In this document: positions 43,537-52,085 of the stretch, piece after piece | How positions within the stretch are numbered: the stretch's first letter is position 1 | Layout: each line of letters begins with the position of its first letter | DNA from: Planctomycetia bacterium | GTDB taxonomy: Bacteria > Planctomycetota > Planctomycetia > Pirellulales > Thermoguttaceae | Assembly (NCBI GenBank): GCA_030539295.1 | Contig: JAUNSJ010000001.1 | Location: 126,001 to 190,000 of the forward strand | Direction of reading: 5' to 3' | Length of the DNA stretch: 64,000 bases | Notes under the pieces: generated by a model | The model's input: the letters and a program-made list of their open reading frames with translations, nothing else | Databases searched by the model: none | Told to the model about the DNA's origin: nothing | Position numbers and translations under genes: made by a program

Positions 43537-45579
43537 ATGAAAAACGTTCCACTCGCTGTTATTACACTCTGCTGCTGTCTGTTCTTTCCTGGCGTCCCGG
43601 CTCTTGCCCAGTCTCCCGGACCTAACGGTCTGGGGCCTTGCGATCTGCTCATGGATAAGGAGGGAGCAAACCTGTTCTTTCTGGCAAAAGATGGTCAAGC
43701 GGTTATGACCTGTCCCGTCGACGAATGGTCGAATCTTGTTACCCTGGCACTCCCGTTTCAGCCGAGTCAATTCGCGTTCTTTCCCGACGAAAAGCGTCTG
43801 GCCATTGTCGGCGGTCTGGCCCCGGGCTATACCGCTATCGTACGTATCGACCACAACGAATCCGGAACACAACTCGTTCTGGAATCAAGCTTTGTAACTG
43901 GTCATTCTCCATCGTCGGTCGTGGTCCTGGACCGTCCTGAGTCAAGCGGAGACGGGGCCGCGGCAACTCGGCCTGTCCTTTATATTGCGGACCAGTTTCG
44001 TGGCGAAATTCTTCTGGCTGCCGCTGAAACAGGCGAAATTATCGATACTTGGCCCGCCGGCCGGGAGCCCGTTTCACTCAAGGCCACGCCGGACGGCCAA
44101 AAGCTCGTCGCCATATCGCTCCTGCCCGAAGGTCGCTCCGATGCCTTTTATATTACCTCCGCGGTCCGTGTCTTCCACGTGGCGACCGGTGTGGCCAAGC
44201 GTATTGAGCTTTATAACGGAGTCTCCAACTTGCGCGGGCTCGCCTTGTCACACGACGGGAGATATGCCTTTGTTACCGGAACGCAAGGCAACTACACAAC
44301 AGTAACCAGTCAAGTCGTCGGCGGCTGGATCGTGGAGAATATTCTCGCCATAATCGACCTGGAAAATGAACAGTACGTCGACATGATTTTCTTAGACGAT
44401 ACCCTGCTCGGCGCTGCGAACCCGTGGGGCGTTGCCACCTCCGACGATGGTCGTTACTTAACGATTGCCCTTTCCGGTACAGACGAAATCCTTATTATGC
44501 CCATGGCTCGAATCCAGAAGATAATCGACCGACGTCCCCAGGGGCAGCGGCCCGGCGGTGGGATGTATGCCTATAATTATCAAGGAGATGGAGAAATTGA
44601 CTTCCCGATTCGCGTTCGCGTAAAACTGGGGACCAAAGGCCTGCGTCACCTGCTTATGCGAGGCAACAGGATTTACGCGCTCTCCTATTTCGAAGACATT
44701 TTACTTCAAATCAAGGTGGAACTAACGCCTCCGCTGCACAATTGGCCAGACGCCTACGTTCGCGCGGAAAAGGCGCCGCACGTCGCGTTAATTCAAGCGT
44801 CCGAGGTACCAGATCCCAATGCCTTTCGGCCCGTTTCGCGACCTTTGTCGGATGCCCACCCGCTCGAAGGTGTTTCCATCGGTCGCGAAATTGTGCAACT
44901 GGCCCCGCGACCCTCGTGGACCCTCGCCCGACGCGGCGAAGTCCTCTTCCACGACGCCACGTACTGCCAGGAGCACTGGCTTAGCTGCGCTACGTGTCAT
45001 CCGGACGCCCGCATCGACGGTCTGAACTGGGACCTTGTCAACGATGGTGTCGGAAATGCCAAGAATACCAAGAGTATGTTGCTCGCGCACCAGACGCCCC
45101 CTTCGATGATTTCCGGCGTCCGCGCCGACGCTGAAACCGCGGTGCGGGCAGGGGTTACGCATATTCTCTTCGGTAAAATCCCGGAAGAAGACAGTGCCGC
45201 TATCGACGAATATCTCAAAACGCTCCCGGTCGTGCCGAGTCCCTGGCTGGTCAATGGCGAGCCGAGTGAAGCGGCGAAACGCGGACGGTTCCTCTTTGAA
45301 TCCAGTCGCACTGGCTGCGCCTCCTGCCATCCGGAACCCCTCTTTACCGACCTGTCACTTCACGCGACACACTCACAAAATCATAACGATACAATCGCTA
45401 AATTCGACACGCCAACCCTCGTCGAGTCCTGGCGCACCGCGCCCTATCTCAATACGGGGAAATACGTTACCATTCGCGACTTACTGTTCGAAGGAAAACA
45501 CGGAAATTTCGATGACCACCTTGACAAATTGACCGAAAAGGAACAAAATGAGCTTATCGAGTACGTCTTGTCGCTCTAA
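43537..45579 (+). CDS. Secreted beta-propeller protein with two CxxCH heme sites
   Basis: A 680-residue protein with a signal peptide (about 1-24, ending PALAQ). Residues about 30-400 have repeats of the YVTN-type propeller (DKEGANLFFLAKDGQAV, SHDGRYAFVTG, TSDDGRYLTIALSGTDEI). The C-terminal part carries two c-type heme motifs, CATCH near 485 and CASCH near 595, as in di-heme cytochrome c peroxidase/MauG-like modules. Likely periplasmic, with a redox role. Planctomycete genomes contain many such propeller-cytochrome fusions. It leads an apparent operon with the next three genes. Confidence 0.82.
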   Translation: MKNVPLAVITLCCCLFFPGVPALAQSPGPNGLGPCDLLMDKEGANLFFLAKDGQAVMTCPVDEWSNLVTLALPFQPSQFAFFPDEKRLAIVGGLAPGYTAIVRIDHNESGTQLVLESSFVTGHSPSSVVVLDRPESSGDGAAATRPVLYIADQFRGEILLAAAETGEIIDTWPAGREPVSLKATPDGQKLVAISLLPEGRSDAFYITSAVRVFHVATGVAKRIELYNGVSNLRGLALSHDGRYAFVTGTQGNYTTVTSQVVGGWIVENILAIIDLENEQYVDMIFLDDTLLGAANPWGVATSDDGRYLTIALSGTDEILIMPMARIQKIIDRRPQGQRPGGGMYAYNYQGDGEIDFPIRVRVKLGTKGLRHLLMRGNRIYALSYFEDILLQIKVELTPPLHNWPDAYVRAEKAPHVALIQASEVPDPNAFRPVSRPLSDAHPLEGVSIGREIVQLAPRPSWTLARRGEVLFHDATYCQEHWLSCATCHPDARIDGLNWDLVNDGVGNAKNTKSMLLAHQTPPSMISGVRADAETAVRAGVTHILFGKIPEEDSAAIDEYLKTLPVVPSPWLVNGEPSEAAKRGRFLFESSRTGCASCHPEPLFTDLSLHATHSQNHNDTIAKFDTPTLVESWRTAPYLNTGKYVTIRDLLFEGKHGNFDDHLDKLTEKEQNELIEYVLSL

Positions 45580-45637
45580 GCGGACTTCGTGCTCCTGACC
45601 CGAACCCCAAAACAACCACAACCGTGAGGTTACTTTT

Positions 45638-46528
45638 ATGTCCGATACTAATAGCGAAACGGCCCCTTGGGAAGACTTTGACTCTGCGCCGGAGCCTGGC
45701 GCCCCGGTCCCGGAAAATGACTCCCTTACCCCGGAGCTGGCCACGTCCGTCGATGAAATCGCGATGGAGTTTGTCTCCTTCTGGAATCGACTCGTAAGTC
45801 AGACAAACTGGGAAAAGGGGAAAGTCATTCACACCTGGCGCACCCGACTCATTGAGGCAGGCGTGCCGCATTCCCTCTATACCGACGAGGCCATTGCCAA
45901 GCGAATCGGGAACGTTTCCGGTCAGCATGTAGGTCGACTGCGCCGCGTTTTTGAGCAATTTGAGTCGCCCGACGCGTACCCCACCCTCTATTGGAGCCAT
46001 TTTCAGGCCGCTCTCGACTGGCAGGACGCCTCCGAATGGCTGCAAAAAGCGGCGGACGAAGCTCTTTCGGTCGCTGCCATGCGTATCGCCCGGTGGGAAA
46101 AATACGGTGCTCCGGCCGACCGCAAGCCAAAAGACAGCGAAATTGTCCTGGCAGAACCAGATGAAGACGTAAATCCTTTCAACGACTCCAACAGCGACGA
46201 GAGTTCCACAAAGGGGTCGGGCGAAAAGAAAAAGAACGAGAATGCCTCAACGAAAACCGTGCGTGACCCGGACGCGAGCAATCCCGACCCAAATTCCTTC
46301 GCCGGTGACGAAAACCAATGGCAGACGTGCGGTAAGACGACCGCCGACGTCCTCAATTCGCTCAATAAAATGCCCTCGCTCCCGGACGACTTGGCCGACG
46401 CCTTTGAAATGCTCAAGCTCGCGATCGTAAGTCACAAACTCACGAAATGGTCTGACGTGCCAGCGGAACATATCCTGGACTACCTCAACGCCATGCGCGC
46501 CATTGTGCTTTCCAACGATGGTAAATAG
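45638..46528 (+). CDS. Conserved hypothetical cytoplasmic protein
   Basis: A 296-residue protein I do not recognise. Residues about 30-140 are globular and Trp-rich (VSFWNRLVSQTNWEKGKVIHTWRTRLIEAGVPHSLYTDEAIAKRIGNVSGQHVGRLRRVFEQF), and AIAKRIGNVSGQHVGRLRRVF has the look of a helix-turn-helix. A charged, Ser/Asp/Asn-rich disordered linker (about 170-235) leads to a short C-terminal helical domain. No signal or membrane segment. A DNA-binding role is possible but unproven. It lies 58 bases after the cytochrome gene and 39 before folP. Confidence 0.6.
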   Translation: MSDTNSETAPWEDFDSAPEPGAPVPENDSLTPELATSVDEIAMEFVSFWNRLVSQTNWEKGKVIHTWRTRLIEAGVPHSLYTDEAIAKRIGNVSGQHVGRLRRVFEQFESPDAYPTLYWSHFQAALDWQDASEWLQKAADEALSVAAMRIARWEKYGAPADRKPKDSEIVLAEPDEDVNPFNDSNSDESSTKGSGEKKKNENASTKTVRDPDASNPDPNSFAGDENQWQTCGKTTADVLNSLNKMPSLPDDLADAFEMLKLAIVSHKLTKWSDVPAEHILDYLNAMRAIVLSNDGK

Positions 46529-46567
46529 AGCCCTTTGCCGACTGGAATAGAGCTGATTGGATATATT

Positions 46568-47452
46568 ATGACACACTGGCAAGTGGGCGCAAAATGCCTG
46601 AACTTTGACAAACGCCCGCTCTTTATGGGTATTCTGAACGCAACGCCGGACAGTTTTTCCGACGGCGGGCAGTTCGTTACGGCCGACGCGTCAGGTCATG
46701 TGGTTGACTTCAATCTTGATTTGCTTGCAGCACAGGCATTTCGACTCGCCCACGCCGGTGCCGATCTATTAGACCTGGGCGGGATGAGCACAGCCCCGGG
46801 CGCCGCCGAGGTTTCCGTCGCGGAAGAACTGCACCGCATAACGAGTGTCTTGCCTGCCCTGCGTGAGGCGTCGGATTTGCCCTTGTCGATCGACACCTAC
46901 CGTGCCGAAGTGGCCGACGTCGCCTGCCGTCTGGGCGCAAGTATCGTAAACGACATATCGGGAGGGACCTTCGATTCCGATATGGCCGACGTCGTGCGCC
47001 GCCACGGGGCTGGCGTTTGTCTTGGGCACATACAAGGCACGCCGCAAACCATGCAGACGCAGCCGCACTACGACAACGTTGTTGATGAGGTCTATTCCGC
47101 ACTGGCGGCCGCTCGCGATGCTTTCGTCCGGGCCGGCGTACCCCAGGCTGCCATCTGCCTTGACCCCGGTCTCGGATTCGGAAAGTCGCTGCGACATAAT
47201 ATCGCTCTTGTCCGTCATATCGACCGCTTTCTCGACCTGGGCCAGCCGCTTTTGGTCGGTCACTCCCGCAAACGCATGATTACCGAGCTGGCGCAGCGGC
47301 TCCGGCCCGGCGCCGCTACGGAAGAACTGGCACGCTTGAAAGACGAAATTTCCGTTCGCGTTGCCCGGACTCTTGTCCGCGGCGGAGTTCACATTCTTCG
47401 CGTACACGATGTCCAGTTGCACGCGTCGGTCGTGTCAGGAGGTGATTCATGA
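46568..47452 (+). CDS. folP: Dihydropteroate synthase
   Basis: A 294-residue DHPS. The pterin-binding motif FMGILNATPDSFSDGG lies at about 19-34; GADLLDLGGMSTAPGA is the second signature, SIDTYRAEVA and NDISGG the third, and GHSRKRMI the fourth. It joins p-aminobenzoate with dihydropterin pyrophosphate in folate synthesis. ATG 46568 begins just before the conserved segment; an upstream TTG would add 11 residues. Its stop overlaps the next gene as ATGATG. Confidence 0.95.
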   Translation: MTHWQVGAKCLNFDKRPLFMGILNATPDSFSDGGQFVTADASGHVVDFNLDLLAAQAFRLAHAGADLLDLGGMSTAPGAAEVSVAEELHRITSVLPALREASDLPLSIDTYRAEVADVACRLGASIVNDISGGTFDSDMADVVRRHGAGVCLGHIQGTPQTMQTQPHYDNVVDEVYSALAAARDAFVRAGVPQAAICLDPGLGFGKSLRHNIALVRHIDRFLDLGQPLLVGHSRKRMITELAQRLRPGAATEELARLKDEISVRVARTLVRGGVHILRVHDVQLHASVVSGGDS

Positions 47453-48615
47453 TGCACTTTATCGGTACCGACGAGGCGGGCTACGGTCCCAATCTGGGTC
47501 CACTTGTCGTCTCCGCGACCTGCTGGTCTTGGCAGTCGCCGGACTCTTCTGCACACATTCTCCATCAGCCACACAAAATCCCCACGCCGCGAGTGGTCGG
47601 ACAACAGCCCTTTCTCTTTGCCGATTCCGATTGCGATCCAACCGTCTTCTTGTCAATGACTCAATCGAAAAAGTCACTTAAGGGCCACTCGTTGAACACG
47701 CTGCAAGCCGCCGATGCTCTGGAAGAACTTGTGGGCTCGTTCGGCACGTGTGTTCAGGAGAGCCTGGCAAGTCTGGCCGCGTTAAAAATCGGGGACAGTA
47801 AAAAAATCTATCGCAAAGAGCACCTCTCTTCCCTGGAGTTCCCGGTCTTGGTAACCCTTCTGGCCTCGCAGTCAGTTCAGGCACATGCAATTTCCGAACA
47901 GGATTTCTCCTGGCCCCAGCTCGTTAATCGGCTCGGCGACATCGCTCCCGCACCTTTTTGGGAGGTGGACTTTGCACCCGGGTTGCCTCTGGACGCCGCC
48001 ACGGGCACGCCTGCGGAACTCCGGCACACGGCACAGATGCTTGCACGCCTGTGGTCACCCGCAACCGGGCTTATACTGCGGTCAATCAACTCGCGACGCG
48101 TTTACCCCAGGGAATTTAATCAAATGCTCTCACGCGGGCTCAAAAGTGACCTGCTCGCCGAAGTCACACTTGGGCTGGCCGCAAATGCCGTACACAAAAT
48201 CGACACTTCTGCCACGACCGATGCTCACGATACCATCGTTCTGCTCTGTGATAAACTCGGCGGCCGGAACTCCTACCGCGATTATCTGGAACACTTCTTT
48301 CCTGACAGGACTCTGACCATTATGACCGAGTCGCGTCCGTTAAGTTGCTACCAGCTCCTCGGTCCAAGGACAACGCTGTTTGTCCGATTCCAGGTCCACG
48401 GCGAATCGCAACCGCCTACGGCTCTGGCGTCCATGGTCTCTAAATATGTACGCGAGGTCTCCATGACAGCTTTTAATCAATACTGGCAGTCGAAAGTGCC
48501 CAAGCTGGCACCCACGGCCGGCTATCCGCTTGACGCCCGGCGCTTTATGGCCGAAATCGACCCGGTACGAAAGAAACTTGCCATGGACGATGCCTCAATT
48601 TGGCGCAATAAATAA
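47449..48615 (+). CDS. Ribonuclease HII-like protein
   Basis: A 388-residue protein beginning MMHFIGTDEAGYGPNLGPLVV, clearly the RNase HII active-site segment DEAGRGP with Tyr replacing Arg; Asp8 and Glu9 fit the first two catalytic acids. Later IGDSKKI matches the family Ser-Lys motif, and VLLCDKLGGRNSY resembles the DKLGGR-like segment carrying a further acid. At 388 residues it is about twice a normal RNase HII, with inserted segments. It could be a divergent RNase H or a repurposed relative. The strong AGGAGGTG ribosome site sits at the end of folP, four-base overlap. Confidence 0.65.
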   Translation: MMHFIGTDEAGYGPNLGPLVVSATCWSWQSPDSSAHILHQPHKIPTPRVVGQQPFLFADSDCDPTVFLSMTQSKKSLKGHSLNTLQAADALEELVGSFGTCVQESLASLAALKIGDSKKIYRKEHLSSLEFPVLVTLLASQSVQAHAISEQDFSWPQLVNRLGDIAPAPFWEVDFAPGLPLDAATGTPAELRHTAQMLARLWSPATGLILRSINSRRVYPREFNQMLSRGLKSDLLAEVTLGLAANAVHKIDTSATTDAHDTIVLLCDKLGGRNSYRDYLEHFFPDRTLTIMTESRPLSCYQLLGPRTTLFVRFQVHGESQPPTALASMVSKYVREVSMTAFNQYWQSKVPKLAPTAGYPLDARRFMAEIDPVRKKLAMDDASIWRNK

Positions 48616-48675
48616 TTTGCATTTTTTAACCCGACTACGGCAACGCAACTGTTTACAACGAAATAACCAATAAAA

Positions 48676-49323
48676 ATGAATACACAAAATTTGTTTTTTG
48701 ACCTTGACGGCACTTTACTTGATACGCAAGCCGATATTCACGAATGTATGCTGACCACCGTGCGGGAATTCGGCGGCTCGGAAGACGAGTTCCTGAAATA
48801 TTTTCGCATTGGCCCACCGCTTGGCGACGCCGTTGCTTTGGCTATGCCCCACTTAAATCACGATGACATTGACCGATTCATGGCCCGATTTCGCGCCTTG
48901 TACGACGTGTCCCCGCAACAGAAGACCTCCGTCTATCCCGGTATGAAGGCCGCCCTGGCCACGCTCAAAGACGCAGGTAAAACCTTGTTCATCGCAACAA
49001 ATAAACGTATCTTTCCCACCAGACGCCTTTTGAAAATGTTTGAGTTGGCCGACTTCTTCTCCGACGTGCTCGCCGTCGATATGAATGGGAAAACTTATAC
49101 CAAACCGCAAATGCTCCAGTATGCCCTTGACCAATATCATCTCGACGCCGGTCATTCGATTATGATTGGCGACTCACGAAGCGACGTCCGCGCCGGGGAC
49201 GCTTGCCGTATGCAGACGATCGCCGTAACCTGGGGCTATGAACCGGAAATACTCCTGCGTCAGACCAATCCCGGTCATGTAGCAACTGATGCCGCGACCC
49301 TGCTTACCGTCCTGCTACACTAA
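48676..49323 (+). CDS. HAD-superfamily phosphatase (phosphoglycolate phosphatase-like)
   Basis: A 215-residue HAD hydrolase. Motif I FDLDGTLLD (nucleophile Asp9) opens it, the helical cap lies at about 20-90, motif II is FIATNK, motif III the KPQM lysine, and motif IV GDSRSDVRAG. It resembles Gph/PpaX-type phosphatases acting on small phosphorylated metabolites; the precise substrate is unknown. It follows the RNase HII-like gene by 60 bases. Confidence 0.88.
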   Translation: MNTQNLFFDLDGTLLDTQADIHECMLTTVREFGGSEDEFLKYFRIGPPLGDAVALAMPHLNHDDIDRFMARFRALYDVSPQQKTSVYPGMKAALATLKDAGKTLFIATNKRIFPTRRLLKMFELADFFSDVLAVDMNGKTYTKPQMLQYALDQYHLDAGHSIMIGDSRSDVRAGDACRMQTIAVTWGYEPEILLRQTNPGHVATDAATLLTVLLH

Positions 49324-49381
49324 CGGCCCGGGACAAAATGCGATTGCCCCAGGCTACGTGTTCCGCACGCAAAGTGCTCCT

Positions 49382-50008
49382 TTATCGGGAGCACTCGGCG
49401 CAAGTCCGATGCCAGTTGGCAGGGCAGACTTCCCCATGCTCTTCCGTAAACTGGAGCGCGTCGAGCACACGAAGCGCCTCGTTCACGTCGCGGCCAATCG
49501 ACAGATTATTGATAAGTTCATGCTGCACAATTCCGCTCTTGTCGATCAGGAACAGCCCGCGCTGCGCTACTCCCTGTTCCGGAAGTAAAACACCATATTC
49601 CGCTGACGTTCGTTTGCAAATATCTGACAGCATGGGATACGCAACCTCGCCAATTCCTCCTTCCGCACGCGACATGTGCCGCCACGCTAAATGGCTGTAG
49701 ACGCTGTCCGTGGAACAGGCAAGTATCTGCGTATTACGCTGTTCAAATGCAGGAACAGCATCCGAAAAGGCAATGATTTCCGTGGGACAGACAAAGGTAA
49801 AATCCATCGGGAAGAAGAACAAAAGTACATAATGCTTTCGAAACCCGGAAAGTTTTACCTCTTCAATCGAGCTGTCCGGCATAACGGCCTTGAGGGTAAA
49901 ATCGGGCGCCTCGCGGCCCACCAGAGAACAGGCATTGAGCCTTAGACCATCCGCGTCGTAAACTTCCTGACTCGTGACCGATTGCATGGGTATGACAAAA
50001 TCCGACAT
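49382..50008 (-). CDS. 2-Cys peroxiredoxin (AhpC/Prx1 type)
   Basis: A 208-residue peroxiredoxin. The peroxidatic Cys lies in [14 protein letters not shown] (Cys74) and the resolving Cys in HGEVCPANW (Cys195), so it is a typical 2-Cys enzyme that reduces hydroperoxides in the cytoplasm. A further CAEC at the C-terminus is odd and may bind metal or a thioredoxin-like partner. ATG 50008 follows AAAGGAG. No dedicated reductase (AhpF) gene is adjacent. Confidence 0.93.
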   Translation of the reverse strand: MSDFVIPMQSVTSQEVYDADGLRLNACSLVGREAPDFTLKAVMPDSSIEEVKLSGFRKHYVLLFFFPMDFTFVCPTEIIAFSDAVPAFEQRNTQILACSTDSVYSHLAWRHMSRAEGGIGEVAYPMLSDICKRTSAEYGVLLPEQGVAQRGLFLIDKSGIVQHELINNLSIGRDVNEALRVLDALQFTEEHGEVCPANWHRTCAECSR

Positions 50009-50255
50009 AGTTTCTCCTTTTTTCGCTGCTCTTGCATTTTTTGAAATGGCATCTTTTTCGTATTGACAACAGAACAACGATAGAACACGGCCACAACGCG
50101 GCCACCACAACGGTAATAGATTCCTTCTGCCACGGAATCTTTTGCAAATACAATTTACAGGCCGCAGCCGAGACGACGTTTGCAATAAGCGATTGCCGTG
50201 TAATAAGATGCGGCCGATCCAATAAAAGAAACATCGGCCGCCATTAAGCTGGACA

Positions 50256-50992
50256 TTAGTCCATGGAACGTGTTTCATTTGCATATCGAATCAGCAAATC
50301 GCGAGCCAGCAGGAATCGCTTGTACAATCGCTCATATTCAGCGACGTGGACAGGATCCGGAACCGTCCTGTGACGCTCCTGAAGTATCTCGTCCAGCGGG
50401 TCGAACGACGGCCACAGACCCGTTCCGACCGCGGCAAGAGCAGCGGCCCCCAAGCTCGCTGCATTTTGGTCAATATTCGTCTTACGCAATGGCACGTTCA
50501 TTACGTTCGCATAAATCTGTTGCCAAAATTCGCTTTTACTACCACCTCCCACGACCGTTATCATTTCCGGATTTTGGCCGCCCGCCGACAGAGAGTCCAG
50601 CGCGTGACGCATACCAAAGGCAATCCCCTCCATGACGGCTCGGATCATATCCCCCCGTGTATGAGACAGGTCCAAATTCAGAAAACCGCCACGAAGTTCG
50701 GGACACGCGTCCTGTGGAGCGCCCCCGGCCAGCGTCGGATTCATAATCAAACCACTTGCGCCCAACGCTGTTCTTTGGGCCTCTTCTATCATAAGGTCAT
50801 ATACGTTTTTACCACTGGTTGCACTTTCTGCAATGAGAGGTTCGCAGACCGTTTCCTTGAGCCAGCGAAACGTTGTTCCAGAAGAAAAGAGCGCCAAAGC
50901 AACCGTATAACAGCCGTCGCATAGGCCTTACCGTGGTCTCCTCCTGCCATTGAGAAACGGAACGGCTCACCACCTCTGTCGCAAAATGGAAC
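50256..50992 (-). pseudogene. Decayed FGGY-family carbohydrate kinase (xylulokinase-like), C-terminal half only
   Basis: The minus strand encodes about 213 intact codons matching the second half of FGGY kinases: NPTLAGGAPQDACPELRGGFLNLDLSHTRGDMIRAVMEGIAFGMRHALD, the ATP-site VVGGGSKSEFWQQIYANVMN and NIDQNAASLGAAALAAVGTGLW. A TAA interrupts the frame just upstream of GCYTVALALFSSGTTFRW. A possible AGGDHGKA segment in another frame near 50930-50950 may be a trace of the GGGD loop. The N-terminal substrate half (~270 residues) is missing; the neighbouring gene begins immediately beyond. No start codon with a ribosome site is seen. Confidence 0.75.
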
Positions 50993-51101
50993 CTCATTTT
51001 GCGCAAAATGGAATTGACCGCTGCGAAATTCCCGACTAAAATAGATCCTGTGTGACTCAAATTCGAGTCTGTGTTTCAACCAATTCCGAAGGAGGTAAAA
51101 T

Positions 51102-52007
51102 ATGAAAACCCATTCTCACGTCCGGCGCTCCCTGCCGGCCATTCTCGTTCTGGCCCTGCTCTCGCTGACCTTAACAGCCAACGTCAATTTTGCGGAAGAG
51201 TCCTGCCCTGCCGGAACGAATGAAGTCTTTAAAGGGCCGGTCGGACTGGCTCTGTACAGTTTGCGAGCGACCATATCGGAAGATTTTGACGAGGCATTGG
51301 CCCTGGCTCAAAGTTACGGCGTACGCTACGTAGAACTCTACGACTTGGCACCGGCAAATCTCTCTTCCGCCGAATTGCTCGCCAAGTTGCAGGAGTATGG
51401 TCTTACCGCCGTCGCCGCTTATTTCGACTATGGTGAAATTCGGGACAATCCGGAATCTGTCGCCGTCCGCGCCAAAGAGCTGGGCGTGCTCTACGCCGGT
51501 ATTTCCTGGCTGCCGCACGACGGTGCTCTGACAGAAGAAGCGGTCCGAGAGGCGGCCGAAGTCTTTAATCACGCCGGAGAAGTTCTTGCCAACGAAGGCA
51601 TTACCTTCTATTTCCACAATCACGGCTACGAATTTCAACCCTACGAAGACCGCACCCTGTTCCACCTTATGGTCGAATTATCCGACCCACGCTATGTCGC
51701 TTTTGAAATGGATGTGCTCTGGGTCGTTTTTCCCGGTCAGGACCCGGCCGCTCTTCTCCGCAAGTATCCCGGACGTTTCCCCATCCTTCATCTGAAGGAC
51801 CTGCGAAAAGGAGTCGAAGGCAATCTTTCCGGCGGGACAGCGTCCGAAAATCGAGTCGTTCTCGGACAGGGGCAGATCGATTATCCGGAACTGCTCCGCG
51901 CCGCGCAGGAAACCGGGGTCCAATATTATCTCATCGAAGACGAGACGACCGACCCGCTCAAGAGCATTCCGGAATCACTGGAATACCTCGAATCCGTCCG
52001 CTGGTAG
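51102..52007 (+). CDS. Secreted sugar phosphate isomerase/epimerase-like (TIM barrel) protein
   Basis: A 301-residue protein with a signal peptide (about 1-30). The AP-endonuclease-2-like TIM barrel of xylose isomerase-type sugar isomerases/epimerases is visible: VGLALYSLRATISEDFDEALALAQSYGVRYVELYD, AGISWLP, FYFHNHGYEF, VAFEMDVLWV, PILHLKD and YYLIEDE, with likely metal ligands Glu, Asp, His and Glu. Secreted members are common in planctomycetes. The reaction is unknown. ATG 51102 follows AAGGAGGTAAAAT. Confidence 0.82.
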   Translation: MKTHSHVRRSLPAILVLALLSLTLTANVNFAEESCPAGTNEVFKGPVGLALYSLRATISEDFDEALALAQSYGVRYVELYDLAPANLSSAELLAKLQEYGLTAVAAYFDYGEIRDNPESVAVRAKELGVLYAGISWLPHDGALTEEAVREAAEVFNHAGEVLANEGITFYFHNHGYEFQPYEDRTLFHLMVELSDPRYVAFEMDVLWVVFPGQDPAALLRKYPGRFPILHLKDLRKGVEGNLSGGTASENRVVLGQGQIDYPELLRAAQETGVQYYLIEDETTDPLKSIPESLEYLESVRW

Positions 52008-52015
52008 CCTCCGCA

Positions 52016-52051
52016 CCTGTCTGAACTCCTCTTTACGAGTGTTCAGACAGG
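52016..52051. terminator. Bidirectional hairpin terminator
   Basis: CCTGTCTGAAC (52016-52026) pairs perfectly with GTTCAGACAGG (52041-52051), followed by TTGTTT on the plus strand. It sits between the ends of the convergent isomerase-like and ceramidase-like genes. Confidence 0.75.
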
Positions 52052-52085
52052 TTGTTTAAGCACAAAATGCGGGCAAACGGCGCAT

